Assembly: GCF_016745505.1 (NCBI RefSeq) | Contig: NZ_JAERUC010000083.1 | Span: forward strand, 1 to 46,514 | Reading direction: 5' to 3' | Length of the DNA: 46,514 nt | Origin: Streptomyces silvae | GTDB taxonomy: Bacteria > Actinomycetota > Actinomycetes > Streptomycetales > Streptomycetaceae | Part shown: piece after piece, positions 1 through 8,528 of the stretch | Layout of the letters: every line of letters starts with the position of its first letter | Numbering within the stretch: the stretch's first letter is position 1 | Notes under the pieces: generated by a model | Told to the model about the DNA's origin: nothing | Databases searched by the model: none | Seen by the model: only the letters and a program-made list of their open reading frames with translations | Made by a program: the position numbers and the translations under genes

Positions 1-40
1 AACGACCCGGGCTGAACGACCCGGGCTGAACGACCCGGGC
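1..40. repeat. 14-bp tandem repeat carrying repeated stop codons
   Basis: The window opens with nearly three copies of a 14-bp unit (AACGACCCGGGCTG, third copy ending at ...CGGGC). Each complete copy and its junction contains CCCGGG followed by TGA, so in frame 1 a protein would end Asn-Asp-Pro-Gly-stop and the stop-codon segment is then duplicated. This may be the 3' end of a gene lying upstream of the window. The rest of positions 41-85 shows nothing recognisable. Confidence 0.6.
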
Positions 41-85
41 GGTCGCGGACCCGGTCGCCCCAAGTTTCCCTGTCAGCACGCCAGT

Positions 86-1387
86 TCAGTGCGCCGGTGC
101 CTCGACGCGGGGTTCGGCCACGGCGGTCGGCCGGACCAGCCGGTGCTGCGCCAGGCAGGCCGCCACGAGGGTGGCGCCGAGCACCGGCCAGGCGAGCGGG
201 CCGACGCCGACGGCGATTCCGACGACGACGGGGCCGAGGCTGCGCTGTGCGGACTGCGCCAGTCCGTGCACACCGAGGTAGGCGCCCTGTGCCTCGCCGG
301 GCGCGAGGGCGATGGACAGTTCCCAGGACGCGATCGAGTGGAGGATCTCGGCGAGCGTGAAGGCGACGGCCGCGAGGACGACGGCGCCGGTGGCGAACCA
401 CGGACCGCCGCCGGCCGAGACGGCGAGCGCCACCCCGCCTGTCAACAGCGCGGCGCCGATCGGGACCAGCAGACGGCGGGCGGCCGTCCTCGTCTCGCCG
501 AAGCGGGACAGCGGGACCTGGAGTGCGATGACCAGCACGCTGTTGAGGACGAGCACCAGCGGTGCCAGGCCGACCGGTGCGTCGGTGGCGTGGACGATCC
601 ACAGCGGGAACCCGACCTGGAGGATGCTGTCGTCCAGGAACAGCCAGATCTCCGACCCGGTGAACGCCAGATAGCGGCGGTCCCGCCAGGGTGTCGCCGC
701 CTTGGCTGGGGCGCCGGAAGGACCGGACGGGGTACGGGGAGTGCCGGTGGGGGAGGACTGTCCCGCTACGACGCGGCTCGGGGCCGGCGGTTCCGCGCAC
801 CGCAGGGTCAGGGCGCCGATGACCACGTACGAGGCGACGTTGGCGAGCAGGAGCGCCTGGTAGGAGGCGGTGGTGCCCACGGTGAGCGCTGCGGCGGCCC
901 CGGCCGCGCCGACGGCCCACCCGATGTTCGCGGCGGTGCGCTGGATCGCCTGGTAGCGGATGCGGTGGGGTCCCGCGACACGTGCGGCGAAGAGCTTGGT
1001 CAGGACGCTCGACGCACGGTCCGGCAGGGCGCCCAGCGCCGAGAACAGCACCAGCAGCGCGTAGTCGTCGGTCGTCAGCAGGGCCAGGAGCGCGGCTCCC
1101 CGGGCGAGTTGGGCGCCCAGCAGGATGCGTGTCACGGGGAAGCGGTCGGCCAGCCGCCCCGCGAGCGGGGGCCCGGCTATGCCGAGAATGCCGGACAGGC
1201 CCATCAGCAGGCCGATCTGAGCCACCGACAGATGGGCGACGTAGAGGAAGTAGAGCGTCGCAGCCCCGGTCCACAAGCCGGTGCCGATCTTGTCGATGAC
1301 GGCGACCACCAGCATCAGCCGTCCGTCACGCCCGCCGGGAACGGCCAGGCGCCGGACGAACGGCACGCGGCTCCGCGTCGGTTCCAT
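86..1387 (-). CDS. MFS transporter, drug-exporter type
   Basis: This 433-residue hydrophobic protein has about twelve membrane segments and a motif-A-like loop (AGRLADRFPVTR, near residue 75) between TM2 and TM3, typical of proton-driven Major Facilitator exporters in the cytoplasmic membrane. The substrate cannot be read from sequence. I chose ATG 1387 because AAGGGGG lies eight bases upstream; an in-frame GTG at 1405 has no ribosome site. It is divergent from the MocR-type regulator at 1435, and a palindrome sits between them, so that regulator is its likely controller. The C-terminal tail is hydrophilic (RPTAVAEPRVEAPAH). Function beyond the family is inference. Confidence 0.85.
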   Translation of the reverse strand: MEPTRSRVPFVRRLAVPGGRDGRLMLVVAVIDKIGTGLWTGAATLYFLYVAHLSVAQIGLLMGLSGILGIAGPPLAGRLADRFPVTRILLGAQLARGAALLALLTTDDYALLVLFSALGALPDRASSVLTKLFAARVAGPHRIRYQAIQRTAANIGWAVGAAGAAAALTVGTTASYQALLLANVASYVVIGALTLRCAEPPAPSRVVAGQSSPTGTPRTPSGPSGAPAKAATPWRDRRYLAFTGSEIWLFLDDSILQVGFPLWIVHATDAPVGLAPLVLVLNSVLVIALQVPLSRFGETRTAARRLLVPIGAALLTGGVALAVSAGGGPWFATGAVVLAAVAFTLAEILHSIASWELSIALAPGEAQGAYLGVHGLAQSAQRSLGPVVVGIAVGVGPLAWPVLGATLVAACLAQHRLVRPTAVAEPRVEAPAH

Positions 1388-1398
1388 CGGAATCCCCC

Positions 1399-1427
1399 TT
1401 GACACATTTTTTGTATCGGTACAAACT
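1399..1427 (+). promoter_or_regulatory. Divergent promoter with TTTGTA-N4-TACAAA operator
   Basis: TTGACA (1399-1404), 17 bases, then CAAACT (1422-1427) forms a promoter for the MocR gene, whose GTG starts seven bases later. A perfect inverted repeat TTTGTA-TCGG-TACAAA (1410-1425) lies between and over these elements. It also sits upstream of the minus-strand MFS gene. MocR proteins commonly bind repeats in such divergent regions, so this is the probable operator. Confidence 0.65.
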
Positions 1428-1434
1428 GTGATCT

Positions 1435-2754
1435 GTGGCAGAACAATATGGGATCGCGGGCGGTACGGCCAGAGAGATTTCGGCGTCCGTCGAAAGCCGG
1501 GTGTCCGACGGCACGCTGCGGCCGGGCGCCTCGCTGCCTCCCGTGCGGCGCCTCGCCGAGGAGCTGGGCGTGAGTGCCGGGACGGTCGCCGCGGCCTACA
1601 AGGAGCTGCGCGGGCGCGGGGTGGTCGTGACGCTAGGGCGCGGAGGCACGGTGGTGGCGTCCGCCCCCGTCGTCACCTCGCGGCGGCCGCCCAAGGTGCC
1701 CGAGGGGCTCCGCGATCTGGCCGGCGGGCACCCCGACCCCGCCTGCCTCCCGGTGCTGACCCCGCCCGCGAGCGTGGGGCCCGTGTCCGGATCGCACCGT
1801 GCCGCACCGCGGTTCGCCGTCCTGGAGGACGCCGTCCGCGCCTGGTTCGCCCGCGACGGCGTACCGACCGGATCCGTCACGTTCGCCCACGGCGCCCTGG
1901 ACTGCATCGCCAGGCTGCTCTCCACCGAGCTCAAGCCCGGTGACGCCGTGGCCGTGGAGGACCCCGGCTTCCACCATCTCCTCGACCTCGTACCGGCCTT
2001 GGGTCTGCGCATGCTGCCGGTGACGGTCGACGACGACGGCCTGCGCCCCGAAGGGCTGCGCACCGCACTGCGCGCCGGAGCCAGGGCCCTGGTGTGCAGC
2101 CCGCGCGGGCAGAGCCCGCTCGGCGCCCGCTTCACCCCCGCCCGCAGGGACGAACTCCTCGCGGTGCTGCGTGACTTTCCGGACGTCCTGGTCGTGGAGG
2201 ACGACCACAACGCGGAGATCGCCGGCGCGGACGCGGTGACCCTCGCCTCCGGCGGACCGCCCCGCTGGGCCCAGGTGCGTACGGTCTCCAAACACCTGGG
2301 GATCGACCTGCGCTGGGCCGCCCTCGCCTGCGACCCCGCCACCCTCGCGCGTCACGACGGACGGATGCTGCTCACCTCCGGATGGGTCAGCCACATCCTC
2401 CAGGTGACCGTCGCGGACCTGCTGGCGGACCCGGCGGTGACCCGGCTGGTCGCGGACGCGTCCCGTACGTACACCACCCGCCGCGACGCCCTGCGCTCGG
2501 CACTGGAGGAGCACGGCATCGCGTCCCACGGGGCCAGCGGCCTCAATGTGTGGGTGCCCGTCCGGGATGAGTCCGCCGTCGTCAACGCCCTGCGCACCCG
2601 CGGCTGGTGGACCGCCGCGGGAACCCGCTTCCGTATCGCGTCCCCGCCCGGGGTGCGGGTCACCACCGCCACCCTCACCCCGGAGGAATCCACGCTCCTG
2701 GCAGCCGACTTCGCGGACGCCCTCGCCGAGTCACAGGCGGTCTACGGCGGTTAG
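1435..2754 (+). CDS. MocR/PdxR-type GntR regulator with aminotransferase-fold domain
   Basis: The 439-residue protein has an N-terminal GntR winged helix (residues about 8-75, with LPPVRRLAEELGVSAGTV as the DNA-reading part) fused to a class-I aminotransferase-like domain (about 105-435). A lysine in VRTVSKHLG (K286) is placed where MocR proteins bind pyridoxal phosphate, and EDDHN stands at the usual PLP aspartate region. Such proteins use the aminotransferase fold as an effector sensor, not usually as an enzyme. GTG 1435 has no ribosome site but lies seven bases after a -10 element, so the mRNA is probably leaderless. It likely controls the divergent MFS exporter. Its 3' end overlaps the next gene tail-to-tail by 24 bases. 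Confidence 0.85.
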   Translation: MAEQYGIAGGTAREISASVESRVSDGTLRPGASLPPVRRLAEELGVSAGTVAAAYKELRGRGVVVTLGRGGTVVASAPVVTSRRPPKVPEGLRDLAGGHPDPACLPVLTPPASVGPVSGSHRAAPRFAVLEDAVRAWFARDGVPTGSVTFAHGALDCIARLLSTELKPGDAVAVEDPGFHHLLDLVPALGLRMLPVTVDDDGLRPEGLRTALRAGARALVCSPRGQSPLGARFTPARRDELLAVLRDFPDVLVVEDDHNAEIAGADAVTLASGGPPRWAQVRTVSKHLGIDLRWAALACDPATLARHDGRMLLTSGWVSHILQVTVADLLADPAVTRLVADASRTYTTRRDALRSALEEHGIASHGASGLNVWVPVRDESAVVNALRTRGWWTAAGTRFRIASPPGVRVTTATLTPEESTLLAADFADALAESQAVYGG

Positions 2755-4098
2755 GGCGTGTTCTGAAAGTCCCGCCTGCCCGGCCGCAGCGGTGCGCCGG
2801 ACGAGCAACGACAGCAGTGCGGCCGCCGCGCAGAGTGCGCCGAGCGTGACCCAGACCGGAGCGTACGTCCCGAAGGCATCCCGGGCGGCGCCCCCTCCGT
2901 ACGCGGCGAGGGCGGCGCCGACCTGGTGAGCGGCGCTGACCCAGCCGAAGACCACGGCGCCGGCATCGCCGTGGAACTCACGGCACAGCGCGATGACCGG
3001 CGGGACGGTCGCGAGATCGAGAAGGCCGAAGGCGACGACGAAGACCATCATGGACGGCTGCACCGTGGCGCTCATCAGCAGGGGCAGGCACATCAGCAGC
3101 AGCCCGCGCAGGGCGAAGAAGACAGCGAGCAGCCGTCGCGGGTCGTGGCGGTCCGTGGCCCAGCCGGAGGCGACTGTGCCGGCCACGTTGAAGACCCCGA
3201 TCGCCGCGAGCAGGGACGACGCGGTGGTGGCGGGCATGCCGTGGTCGTGGGCGGCCGGGGTGAAGTGCGTCCACATGATGCCGTTGGTCGAGGCCCCGCA
3301 GATCGCGTACGCGCCGGCCATCAGCCAGAACGGGCCGGTGCGCGCGGCACCGCGCAGGACGGCGAGCGCTCTGCGCGCCGCCCCGCCGGTGGGCGCGCGA
3401 CCGCTGCCCGCGCTCGGGTCGGGAACGGGCCCCGGGGCGGCACGGTCGGCGCCGTAGGGCTCGCGGCCGACGTCGGCGGGGTGGTCCCGCAGCACGAGCC
3501 ACATCAGCGGCGCCGTGGCGCACGCGGCGAGCACGAGGGTGACGAGGGACGGGCGCCAGCCGTGGTGGTCCACGGTCCAGGACAGGGCGGGCAGGAACAC
3601 CATCTGCCCGAAGACGCTGCCGGAGGCGAGCACCCCGGTCACCAGCCCGCGCCGCCGTACGAACCAGCGCTGGGTGACGGTGGCGCCGAAGGCCGTGGCC
3701 ATGGAGCCCGTGCCCAGGCCGACGAGCATGCCCCAGTACAGGGTGAACTGCCAGGCCGAGACCATGACGGTGGTGAGCCCGGCCCCCGACGCGATGACCA
3801 GGAGGGCGGCCACCACCACGCGCCGCATGCCGAAGCGGTCCATGAGCGCGGCGGCGAACGGTGCGGTGAGACCGTAGAGGACCATGTTCACCGAGGCCGC
3901 CAGCCCGATGGACCCGCGGGACCAGCCGAACTCCTGGTGCAGGGGCCCGGTGAGCAGGCCGGGCAGGGTCGAGAAGGCACCGGCCACGACGATGGCGAGC
4001 AGCGCGGCAGCCGCCACCCACCAGGCACGGTGCCCGAGGCGGCTGCGGTGCGGAAGGCCGTTGACTCCGTTGACTGCATCCATGCGTTCGATCGTCAT
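2731..4098 (-). CDS. MFS transporter, monocarboxylate/oxalate-formate (OFA) like
   Basis: This protein of 455 residues has about twelve membrane segments. Near the N-terminus it carries FSTLPGLLTGPLHQEFGWSR, the pattern seen at TM1 of MCT/OFA-type transporters, followed by a motif-A loop with DRFGMRRV. I placed the start at ATG 4098 (MTIERMDAVNG); the frame stays open to 4284, but that extension is Pro/Arg-rich and runs into the neighbouring promoter. ATG 4083 is an alternative. The gene is divergent from the GATase/AraC regulator, with 56 bases between starts, and overlaps the MocR gene tail-to-tail by 24 bases. The substrate is unknown; organic-acid transport is the family-level guess. Confidence 0.8.
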   Translation of the reverse strand: MTIERMDAVNGVNGLPHRSRLGHRAWWVAAAALLAIVVAGAFSTLPGLLTGPLHQEFGWSRGSIGLAASVNMVLYGLTAPFAAALMDRFGMRRVVVAALLVIASGAGLTTVMVSAWQFTLYWGMLVGLGTGSMATAFGATVTQRWFVRRRGLVTGVLASGSVFGQMVFLPALSWTVDHHGWRPSLVTLVLAACATAPLMWLVLRDHPADVGREPYGADRAAPGPVPDPSAGSGRAPTGGAARRALAVLRGAARTGPFWLMAGAYAICGASTNGIMWTHFTPAAHDHGMPATTASSLLAAIGVFNVAGTVASGWATDRHDPRRLLAVFFALRGLLLMCLPLLMSATVQPSMMVFVVAFGLLDLATVPPVIALCREFHGDAGAVVFGWVSAAHQVGAALAAYGGGAARDAFGTYAPVWVTLGALCAAAALLSLLVRRTAAAGQAGLSEHALTAVDRL

Positions 4099-4120
4099 CG
4101 CCGCCCCGGGGCCGAACCAC

Positions 4121-4155
4121 TGGCGAGATGGACGACTTCTGCAAGAATCTGGCCA
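4121..4155. promoter_or_regulatory. AdpA-type inverted operator at the start of the AraC gene
   Basis: TGGCGAGAT (4121-4129) and ATCTGGCCA (4147-4155) form an inverted repeat with one mismatch. Read inward, the right half is TGGCCAGATT, a full match to the AdpA consensus TGGCSNGWWY; the left half matches 9 of 10. The gap between the 10-base sites is 15 bases. The site covers the likely start codon of the downstream gene, whose product is itself AdpA-like, which suggests autorepression. A smaller repeat TTCT-GCA-AGAA (4137-4147) lies inside. Confidence 0.55.
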
Positions 4156-5174
4156 TGGATCCGACCAAGGCGACGGCGACGGTTTCGCCCCGGGGCAGGC
4201 ATCAGGTGGTGGTGCTGGTGCGACCGGGCCTGCTCCCGATGGAGCTCGGGATCGTGCACCGGCTCTTCGGCCAGGCGGTCTCACCGTCCGGTGAACCCCT
4301 GTACGAGGTCGTCACGTGCACGCCCCGGCCGGGCGTGATCCCGACGGACACCGACTTCACCCTCAACGTGGCCGTCGGCCCCGAGGCCCTGGAGAACGCG
4401 GACACCGTCGTCGTACCGGCCGCCCAGGAGGACTACGAGCCGCAGGAACGCGGCCGCATCAGCACCGACATGGCCCGGGCACTGGCCCGCGTCCCGGCAG
4501 GAGCGCGGGTGGCGTCCATCTGCACGGGCTCGTTCGTCCTGGCGGCGGCGGGGCTCCTGGCGGGCCGGCGCGCGACGACGCACTGGAAGTCGTGCGAGGA
4601 GTTCCGGACGCTCTACCCGGAGATCGAGGTGGACGCCGACGTCCTGTACACCGACGACGGGGGCGTCCTCACCTCGGCCGGTGTGGCCTCGGGCATCGAC
4701 ATCTGCCTGCACATGATCCGCACCGACCACGGGGCGGAGGTCGCCAACGCGGTGGCCCGGGGGACCGTCGTACCCCCGCACCGGGAGGGCGGCCAGGCCC
4801 AGTACATCGAACGCCCGGTCACCCCGCCCGAGCAGTGCTCGACGGGACCGGCCCGGGAGTACGCGCTCCGGCACCTGGACCGGCCCCTGAAGCTCGACGA
4901 GCTGGCCGACCGCGCGTCGATGAGTGTGCGTACGTTCAACCGGCGCTTCCGGCAGGAGGCCGGCCTCACGCCCATGCAGTGGCTCACCCAGCAACGCGTC
5001 GACAGAGCGCGGCAGTTGCTGGAGCGTACCGACCTGCCGGTGGACCGGATCGCCGCCGAAGCCGGCTTCGGGACCGGCACCGCCCTGCGCCAGCACTTCC
5101 ACGCGGCCCTGGGGGTGTCACCGCGCGCCTACCGCTGCACGTTCAGGGGAACGGCGGACGGCACGGTCACCTGA
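4155..5174 (+). CDS. GATase1/DJ-1-like AraC-family regulator (AdpA/FtrA type)
   Basis: The 339-residue protein has an N-terminal DJ-1/PfpI glutaminase-like domain (residues about 15-190) with a nucleophile-elbow cysteine in ASICTGSF (C123), then a two-helix-turn-helix AraC domain (about 220-320). The recognition region SVRTFNRRFRQEAGLTPMQW and a second motif ending in FGTGTALRQHFHAALGVSPRAYR are clear. This is the architecture of AdpA, the global developmental regulator of Streptomyces, but many paralogues exist and I do not call it AdpA itself. ATG 4155 is preferred; ATG 4128 would lie inside the palindrome. It probably regulates itself and the divergent transporter. Confidence 0.88.
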   Translation: MDPTKATATVSPRGRHQVVVLVRPGLLPMELGIVHRLFGQAVSPSGEPLYEVVTCTPRPGVIPTDTDFTLNVAVGPEALENADTVVVPAAQEDYEPQERGRISTDMARALARVPAGARVASICTGSFVLAAAGLLAGRRATTHWKSCEEFRTLYPEIEVDADVLYTDDGGVLTSAGVASGIDICLHMIRTDHGAEVANAVARGTVVPPHREGGQAQYIERPVTPPEQCSTGPAREYALRHLDRPLKLDELADRASMSVRTFNRRFRQEAGLTPMQWLTQQRVDRARQLLERTDLPVDRIAAEAGFGTGTALRQHFHAALGVSPRAYRCTFRGTADGTVT

Positions 5175-5207
5175 AGCCCGTAGCCCGAGGCCCGGGCCCT
5201 GGACAGG

Positions 5208-5864
5208 TCAGGCGGCGGGCGGCGTACGGATGGCGGCGATGTCGAACTGCAGACGGAGCCTCTCACTCACCATGGCGCCGCCCTCGGCCAGACGGGCGTT
5301 GTAGGTCAGACCCCAGTCGGACCGGTTGATGGTGGTGGTCCCGTCGAACCCGACGCGCTCGTAGCCGAACGGGTCGGTGACGTAACCGATGTAGGTGAGG
5401 TCCAGGACCACGGGACGGGTGATGCCGCGGATGGAGAGGTCCCCGCTCATGCGGTAGACGTCCTTGCCGATGAGCTGTACGGCGGTGCTCACGAAGCTGA
5501 TGCGCGGGTGCTTCGCGGCGTTGAGGAAGTCGCGCCCCACCAAGTGTGCGTCACGCTGCTCGACACCGGTGTCGACACTGGCGGTGGCGAGCGAGATCTC
5601 GGCCCGCGAACGCGCCGGGTTACGCCCGTCGAAGTACAGCCGGCTCTCGTACTCCAGGAACGCGCCGCGCACCGTCGTCACCATGGCGTGCCGCACGGAG
5701 AACCCGATCCGGCTGTGGGCGGGGTCGATCATCCACTCCCCGGTCAGGGCCGCCAGACCAGGATCGGGCAGAACAGCAGTACCTGCGGCCGCCGGGGCGG
5801 GGGAGGTCTCCTCCGTGCGGGGCTCCGGACGACGGAGGAGGGAGCTGCGGCTGAAGAGGTTCAT
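5208..5864 (-). CDS. YceI-family lipid-binding protein
   Basis: This 218-residue protein has a Pro/Ala-rich N-terminal stretch of about 40 residues and then a YceI lipocalin-like beta-barrel domain (about 42-212), recognised by GEWMIDPAHSRIGFSVRHAMVTTVRG and by VDTGVEQRDAHLVGRDFLNAAKHP. YceI proteins bind isoprenoid-type lipids. No signal peptide is visible, so it is probably cytoplasmic. ATG 5864 lacks a ribosome site but is preceded eight bases away by TAACTA, with TTGCGG 18 bases further upstream, which suggests a leaderless transcript. It converges on the AraC gene with a 33-base gap. Confidence 0.88.
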   Translation of the reverse strand: MNLFSRSSLLRRPEPRTEETSPAPAAAGTAVLPDPGLAALTGEWMIDPAHSRIGFSVRHAMVTTVRGAFLEYESRLYFDGRNPARSRAEISLATASVDTGVEQRDAHLVGRDFLNAAKHPRISFVSTAVQLIGKDVYRMSGDLSIRGITRPVVLDLTYIGYVTDPFGYERVGFDGTTTINRSDWGLTYNARLAEGGAMVSERLRLQFDIAAIRTPPAA

Positions 5865-5872
5865 GAAACAGT

Positions 5873-5936
5873 TAGTTACTCTGAGGTAAGTGGCGCCCGC
5901 AAGAGCTGATCAAGGAACCCGAACATCCTTGGTCAG
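5873..5936 (-). promoter_or_regulatory. Promoter and inverted repeat upstream of yceI
   Basis: On the minus strand TTGCGG (5897-5902), 18 bases and TAACTA (5873-5878) stand just before the YceI start. Upstream lies an 11-bp inverted repeat with one mismatch (CTGATCAAGGA 5906-5916; TCCTTGGTCAG 5926-5936). It may be an operator for yceI or a weak terminator of the preceding IclR gene. The rest of 5865-6035 shows nothing else. Confidence 0.45.
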
Positions 5937-6035
5937 ACCTTCACAAGGTGACGTGCCGGCGGTAGCCGAGCGTGGGCGGGCGCGTTCTGCTCCCGTTCTC
6001 CGTTCCTGTTCTCCGCCGTGCGGCGCCGGCCGGAC

Positions 6036-6806
6036 TCAGGCCACCGGCTCACCTCCGCCGAGGCGGGCCGACAGCCGGTGCGAGGCGGCCACGACGGCCT
6101 CCACCACCTTCGGCACCGCATCCGGCGGCAGCCTGAACACGGGCGCGGACACGTTGAGCGCGGCCACGACATCGCCGCGGTGATCGCGCACGGGCGCGGC
6201 GACCGCGATCAGCCCCGGTTCCATCTCCTCGACCGCCACCGCGTACCCTCGCGCCCGCTCCGTGCGCAGGCGCTCCAGCACGGCCGGTACGTCCCGGGGT
6301 GCCGCGTCCGTCCCCGGCAGCCGCGCGTCGCCCCCGGTGGCCAGCAGGGCCTCGGCCTCCGCGTCGGCCAGCCCGGACAGCAGGGCGCGGCCGGTGGCGG
6401 TGCAGTTCAGCGGAGTGGTGCGGCCGATCCACTCGTGCGCCTGGAGGCCGCGCGAGCTCCGCTCGGTCAGCACCGTCACCACACCGTGTCCGGACAGCAC
6501 CGTGAGGTACGCGGGTTCGCCCAGCTGGTGCACCAGCTCGCGCAGTACGGACGGGGCCTCGCGCTGCAACCGGTCCTCGCCCGCCGACGCGGCGAGCGCC
6601 AGCAGCTGGGGGCCGACGCGGTAGCGCAGGGTGCGCGGATCCCGCTCGATGAACCCCTCCTCCGCCAGGACCTTGAGGGTCCGGGACACCTGCGTCTTCT
6701 CCCGGCCCACGGCCCCGGCCACCTCCTGCACCCCCAGGGGGCCCTGCCCCAGGGCGCGCAGTACGTCCAGTGCTCTGCGCACACTGCTCAGGTTCTCGCT
6801 CACCAT
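6036..6806 (-). CDS. IclR-family transcriptional regulator
   Basis: The 256-residue protein has a winged helix at the N-terminus (about 5-65: SVRRALDVLRALGQGPLGVQEVAGAVGREKTQVSRTLKVL) and a C-terminal IclR ligand-binding domain (about 75-250) with the typical TPLNCTATGRALLSGL and RARGYAVAVEEMEPGLIAVAAPVRDHRGDVVAALNVS segments. IclR proteins sense small organic metabolites. ATG 6806 has AGGGTGG five to six bases upstream; longer in-frame starts run into the divergent gene. The asparagine synthase gene starts 79 bases away in the opposite direction and is the likely target. Confidence 0.9.
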   Translation of the reverse strand: MVSENLSSVRRALDVLRALGQGPLGVQEVAGAVGREKTQVSRTLKVLAEEGFIERDPRTLRYRVGPQLLALAASAGEDRLQREAPSVLRELVHQLGEPAYLTVLSGHGVVTVLTERSSRGLQAHEWIGRTTPLNCTATGRALLSGLADAEAEALLATGGDARLPGTDAAPRDVPAVLERLRTERARGYAVAVEEMEPGLIAVAAPVRDHRGDVVAALNVSAPVFRLPPDAVPKVVEAVVAASHRLSARLGGGEPVA

Positions 6807-6838
6807 GCCGCCACCCTGGCGCACCCGTGCGTATACAG

Positions 6839-6878
6839 CAACTCTCGTTGTCGTCATCGCACCCGGCCGCCCTAGGGT
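6839..6878 (+). promoter_or_regulatory. Leaderless promoter of the asparagine synthase gene with CAAC-N4-GTTG repeat
   Basis: TAGGGT (6873-6878) lies seven bases before the ATG at 6886, with TTGTCG (6848-6853) about 19 bases further upstream. A short inverted repeat CAAC-TCTC-GTTG (6839-6850) sits on the -35 and is a candidate IclR site. Confidence 0.5.
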
Positions 6879-6885
6879 CGACGGC

Positions 6886-8433
6886 ATGTGCGGAATAGCA
6901 GCGATACACAGCCCCCGCGGAGACACCGGCACCCAGGACGCCTGCCCGGCCGCGGAGGAGATGCTCGACCGGCTGGCCCACCGTGGTCCTGACGACCGCG
7001 GGACACGGACGGTCGGTGCCCACACCTGGCTCGGGCACCGACGGCTCTCGATAGTCGACCTCGACGGCGGACATCAGCCCCTCGGAGGTACGGACGGAGC
7101 CGACGACTGGTCGCTCGTGTGCAACGGCGAGATCTACAACCACCAGGCGCTGCGGGACGAGCTGCCCGCGGATGCCTTCGGCTCCTCCTCCGACTCCGCG
7201 GCCGCCCTGGCCGTCCTGCGCACCGACGGCCCCGAGGGCCTGCACCGGCTGCGCGGCATGTGGGCGCTGTGCGCGGCCACACCCGGCGGCCGCTTCGTCG
7301 CCGCCCGCGATCCGCTCGGCATCAAGCCCCTGTACTGGGCGCGTACGGGCACGGCCGTCCACTTCGCCTCCGAACTGCGCGCCTTCGACCCTGAGGCACA
7401 GGCACGCGCCGAGACCTTCCCGCCCGGCCACTGGTGGTCGCCGCACCACGGCCTGCACCGCTTCGCCGAGCCGGTCCCCGCGCACAGCGGGACGGTGGAC
7501 TGGAGCGGCGTTCCCCAGGAGGTCGTCGAGAAGGCCACGTTCGAGTCCGTCGCGGACTCCGTGCGCAGGCACCTGATGGCGGACGTCGAGGTCGGTGTGT
7601 TCCTCTCCGGCGGCCTCGACTCCGGCATCGTGGCCTCCGTCGCCGCCGAGGCGTACGCCCGGCAGGGACGCAGACTGCGGACGTTCGCCGTGGGCACCGA
7701 GAGCTCCCCGGACCTGCTCGCCGCCCGGGAGACCGCCGCGTATCTGGACACCGAGCACCACGAGGCGCTGCTCGACGCCGAGGCGGCACAGAAGGTGCTC
7801 GACGACGTGGTCGCGTGTGTGGAGTCCTTCGACGCAAGCCTCATCCGCAGCGCCGTCCCCAACTGGTTCCTGTCCGAGCTGGCTTCACGGCACGTCAAGG
7901 TCGTACTGACCGGGGAAGGCGCGGACGAGCTCTTCGCCGGCTACGGCTACTACCACGAACAGCACACCTCCCCGGAGCAGTTGGACGCGGAGCTCCGCCG
8001 GACCGTGGGCGCGCTGCACGGGCTCAACCTCCAGCGCTGCGACCGCGTCACCATGGCCCACGGCCTGGAGGCCCGGGTCCCCTTCCTCGACCACGACGTC
8101 GTGGCCCACGCCATGTCCCTGCCCCCGCACATGAAGCTGCTCGAGGAGAACGGCATGGAGAAAGGGCACCTGCGCCGCTCCTTCGCAGGCCGGCTGCCGG
8201 ACCGTCTGCTGTGGCGCCGCAAGGAGCAGTTCGGCACGGGCAGCGGAGCGGAGAGTCTGCTCAGCCCCCTCTGGAACAGCCGGATCACGGACGGGGAGTT
8301 CGCCGCGGAGGTGGCGCGGGACGGGGTGCCGGAACTGCGCAGCAAGGAGGAGCTCGGCTACTACCGTACGTTCCGGAACACCCTGCCGGACGTCCGCCCG
8401 GAGGCTGTGATCACACGGTTCGCCACGGGCTGA
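6886..8433 (+). CDS. asnB: Asparagine synthase (glutamine-hydrolysing)
   Basis: The 515-residue protein begins MCGIAAIH, giving the N-terminal nucleophile Cys2 of class II glutamine amidotransferases; HRGPDDRG and CNGEIYNHQALRDEL complete the glutaminase domain (about 1-190). The synthetase domain (about 210-510) has the PP-loop SGGLDS and the EGADELFAGYGYYHE and HGLEARVPFLDH motifs. It would make asparagine from aspartate, ATP and glutamine. All key residues seem present. It lacks a ribosome site and is probably leaderless. Being alone next to an IclR regulator, it could supply asparagine or amidate another acid; the primary biosynthetic role cannot be proved here. Confidence 0.9.
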   Translation: MCGIAAIHSPRGDTGTQDACPAAEEMLDRLAHRGPDDRGTRTVGAHTWLGHRRLSIVDLDGGHQPLGGTDGADDWSLVCNGEIYNHQALRDELPADAFGSSSDSAAALAVLRTDGPEGLHRLRGMWALCAATPGGRFVAARDPLGIKPLYWARTGTAVHFASELRAFDPEAQARAETFPPGHWWSPHHGLHRFAEPVPAHSGTVDWSGVPQEVVEKATFESVADSVRRHLMADVEVGVFLSGGLDSGIVASVAAEAYARQGRRLRTFAVGTESSPDLLAARETAAYLDTEHHEALLDAEAAQKVLDDVVACVESFDASLIRSAVPNWFLSELASRHVKVVLTGEGADELFAGYGYYHEQHTSPEQLDAELRRTVGALHGLNLQRCDRVTMAHGLEARVPFLDHDVVAHAMSLPPHMKLLEENGMEKGHLRRSFAGRLPDRLLWRRKEQFGTGSGAESLLSPLWNSRITDGEFAAEVARDGVPELRSKEELGYYRTFRNTLPDVRPEAVITRFATG

Positions 8434-8528
8434 GTGGCGCTCGGAGGTGCCTTCCAACTCCTCGTCCACGTGCCCCTCATGGACGGTCGGACAGGTCTCC
8501 TCCGTCCTCGGAGCGACGGTCAAATGCG

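Noticed and set aside
4128..4154. ATG 4128 as the start of the GATase/AraC gene
   Set aside because: It lies inside the inverted operator and its apparent ribosome site is too close; ATG 4155 fits better.
2926..4338. A 470-codon open frame on the + strand
   Set aside because: Antisense of the MFS transporter; composition His/Gly/Arg/Asp-rich with no motif.
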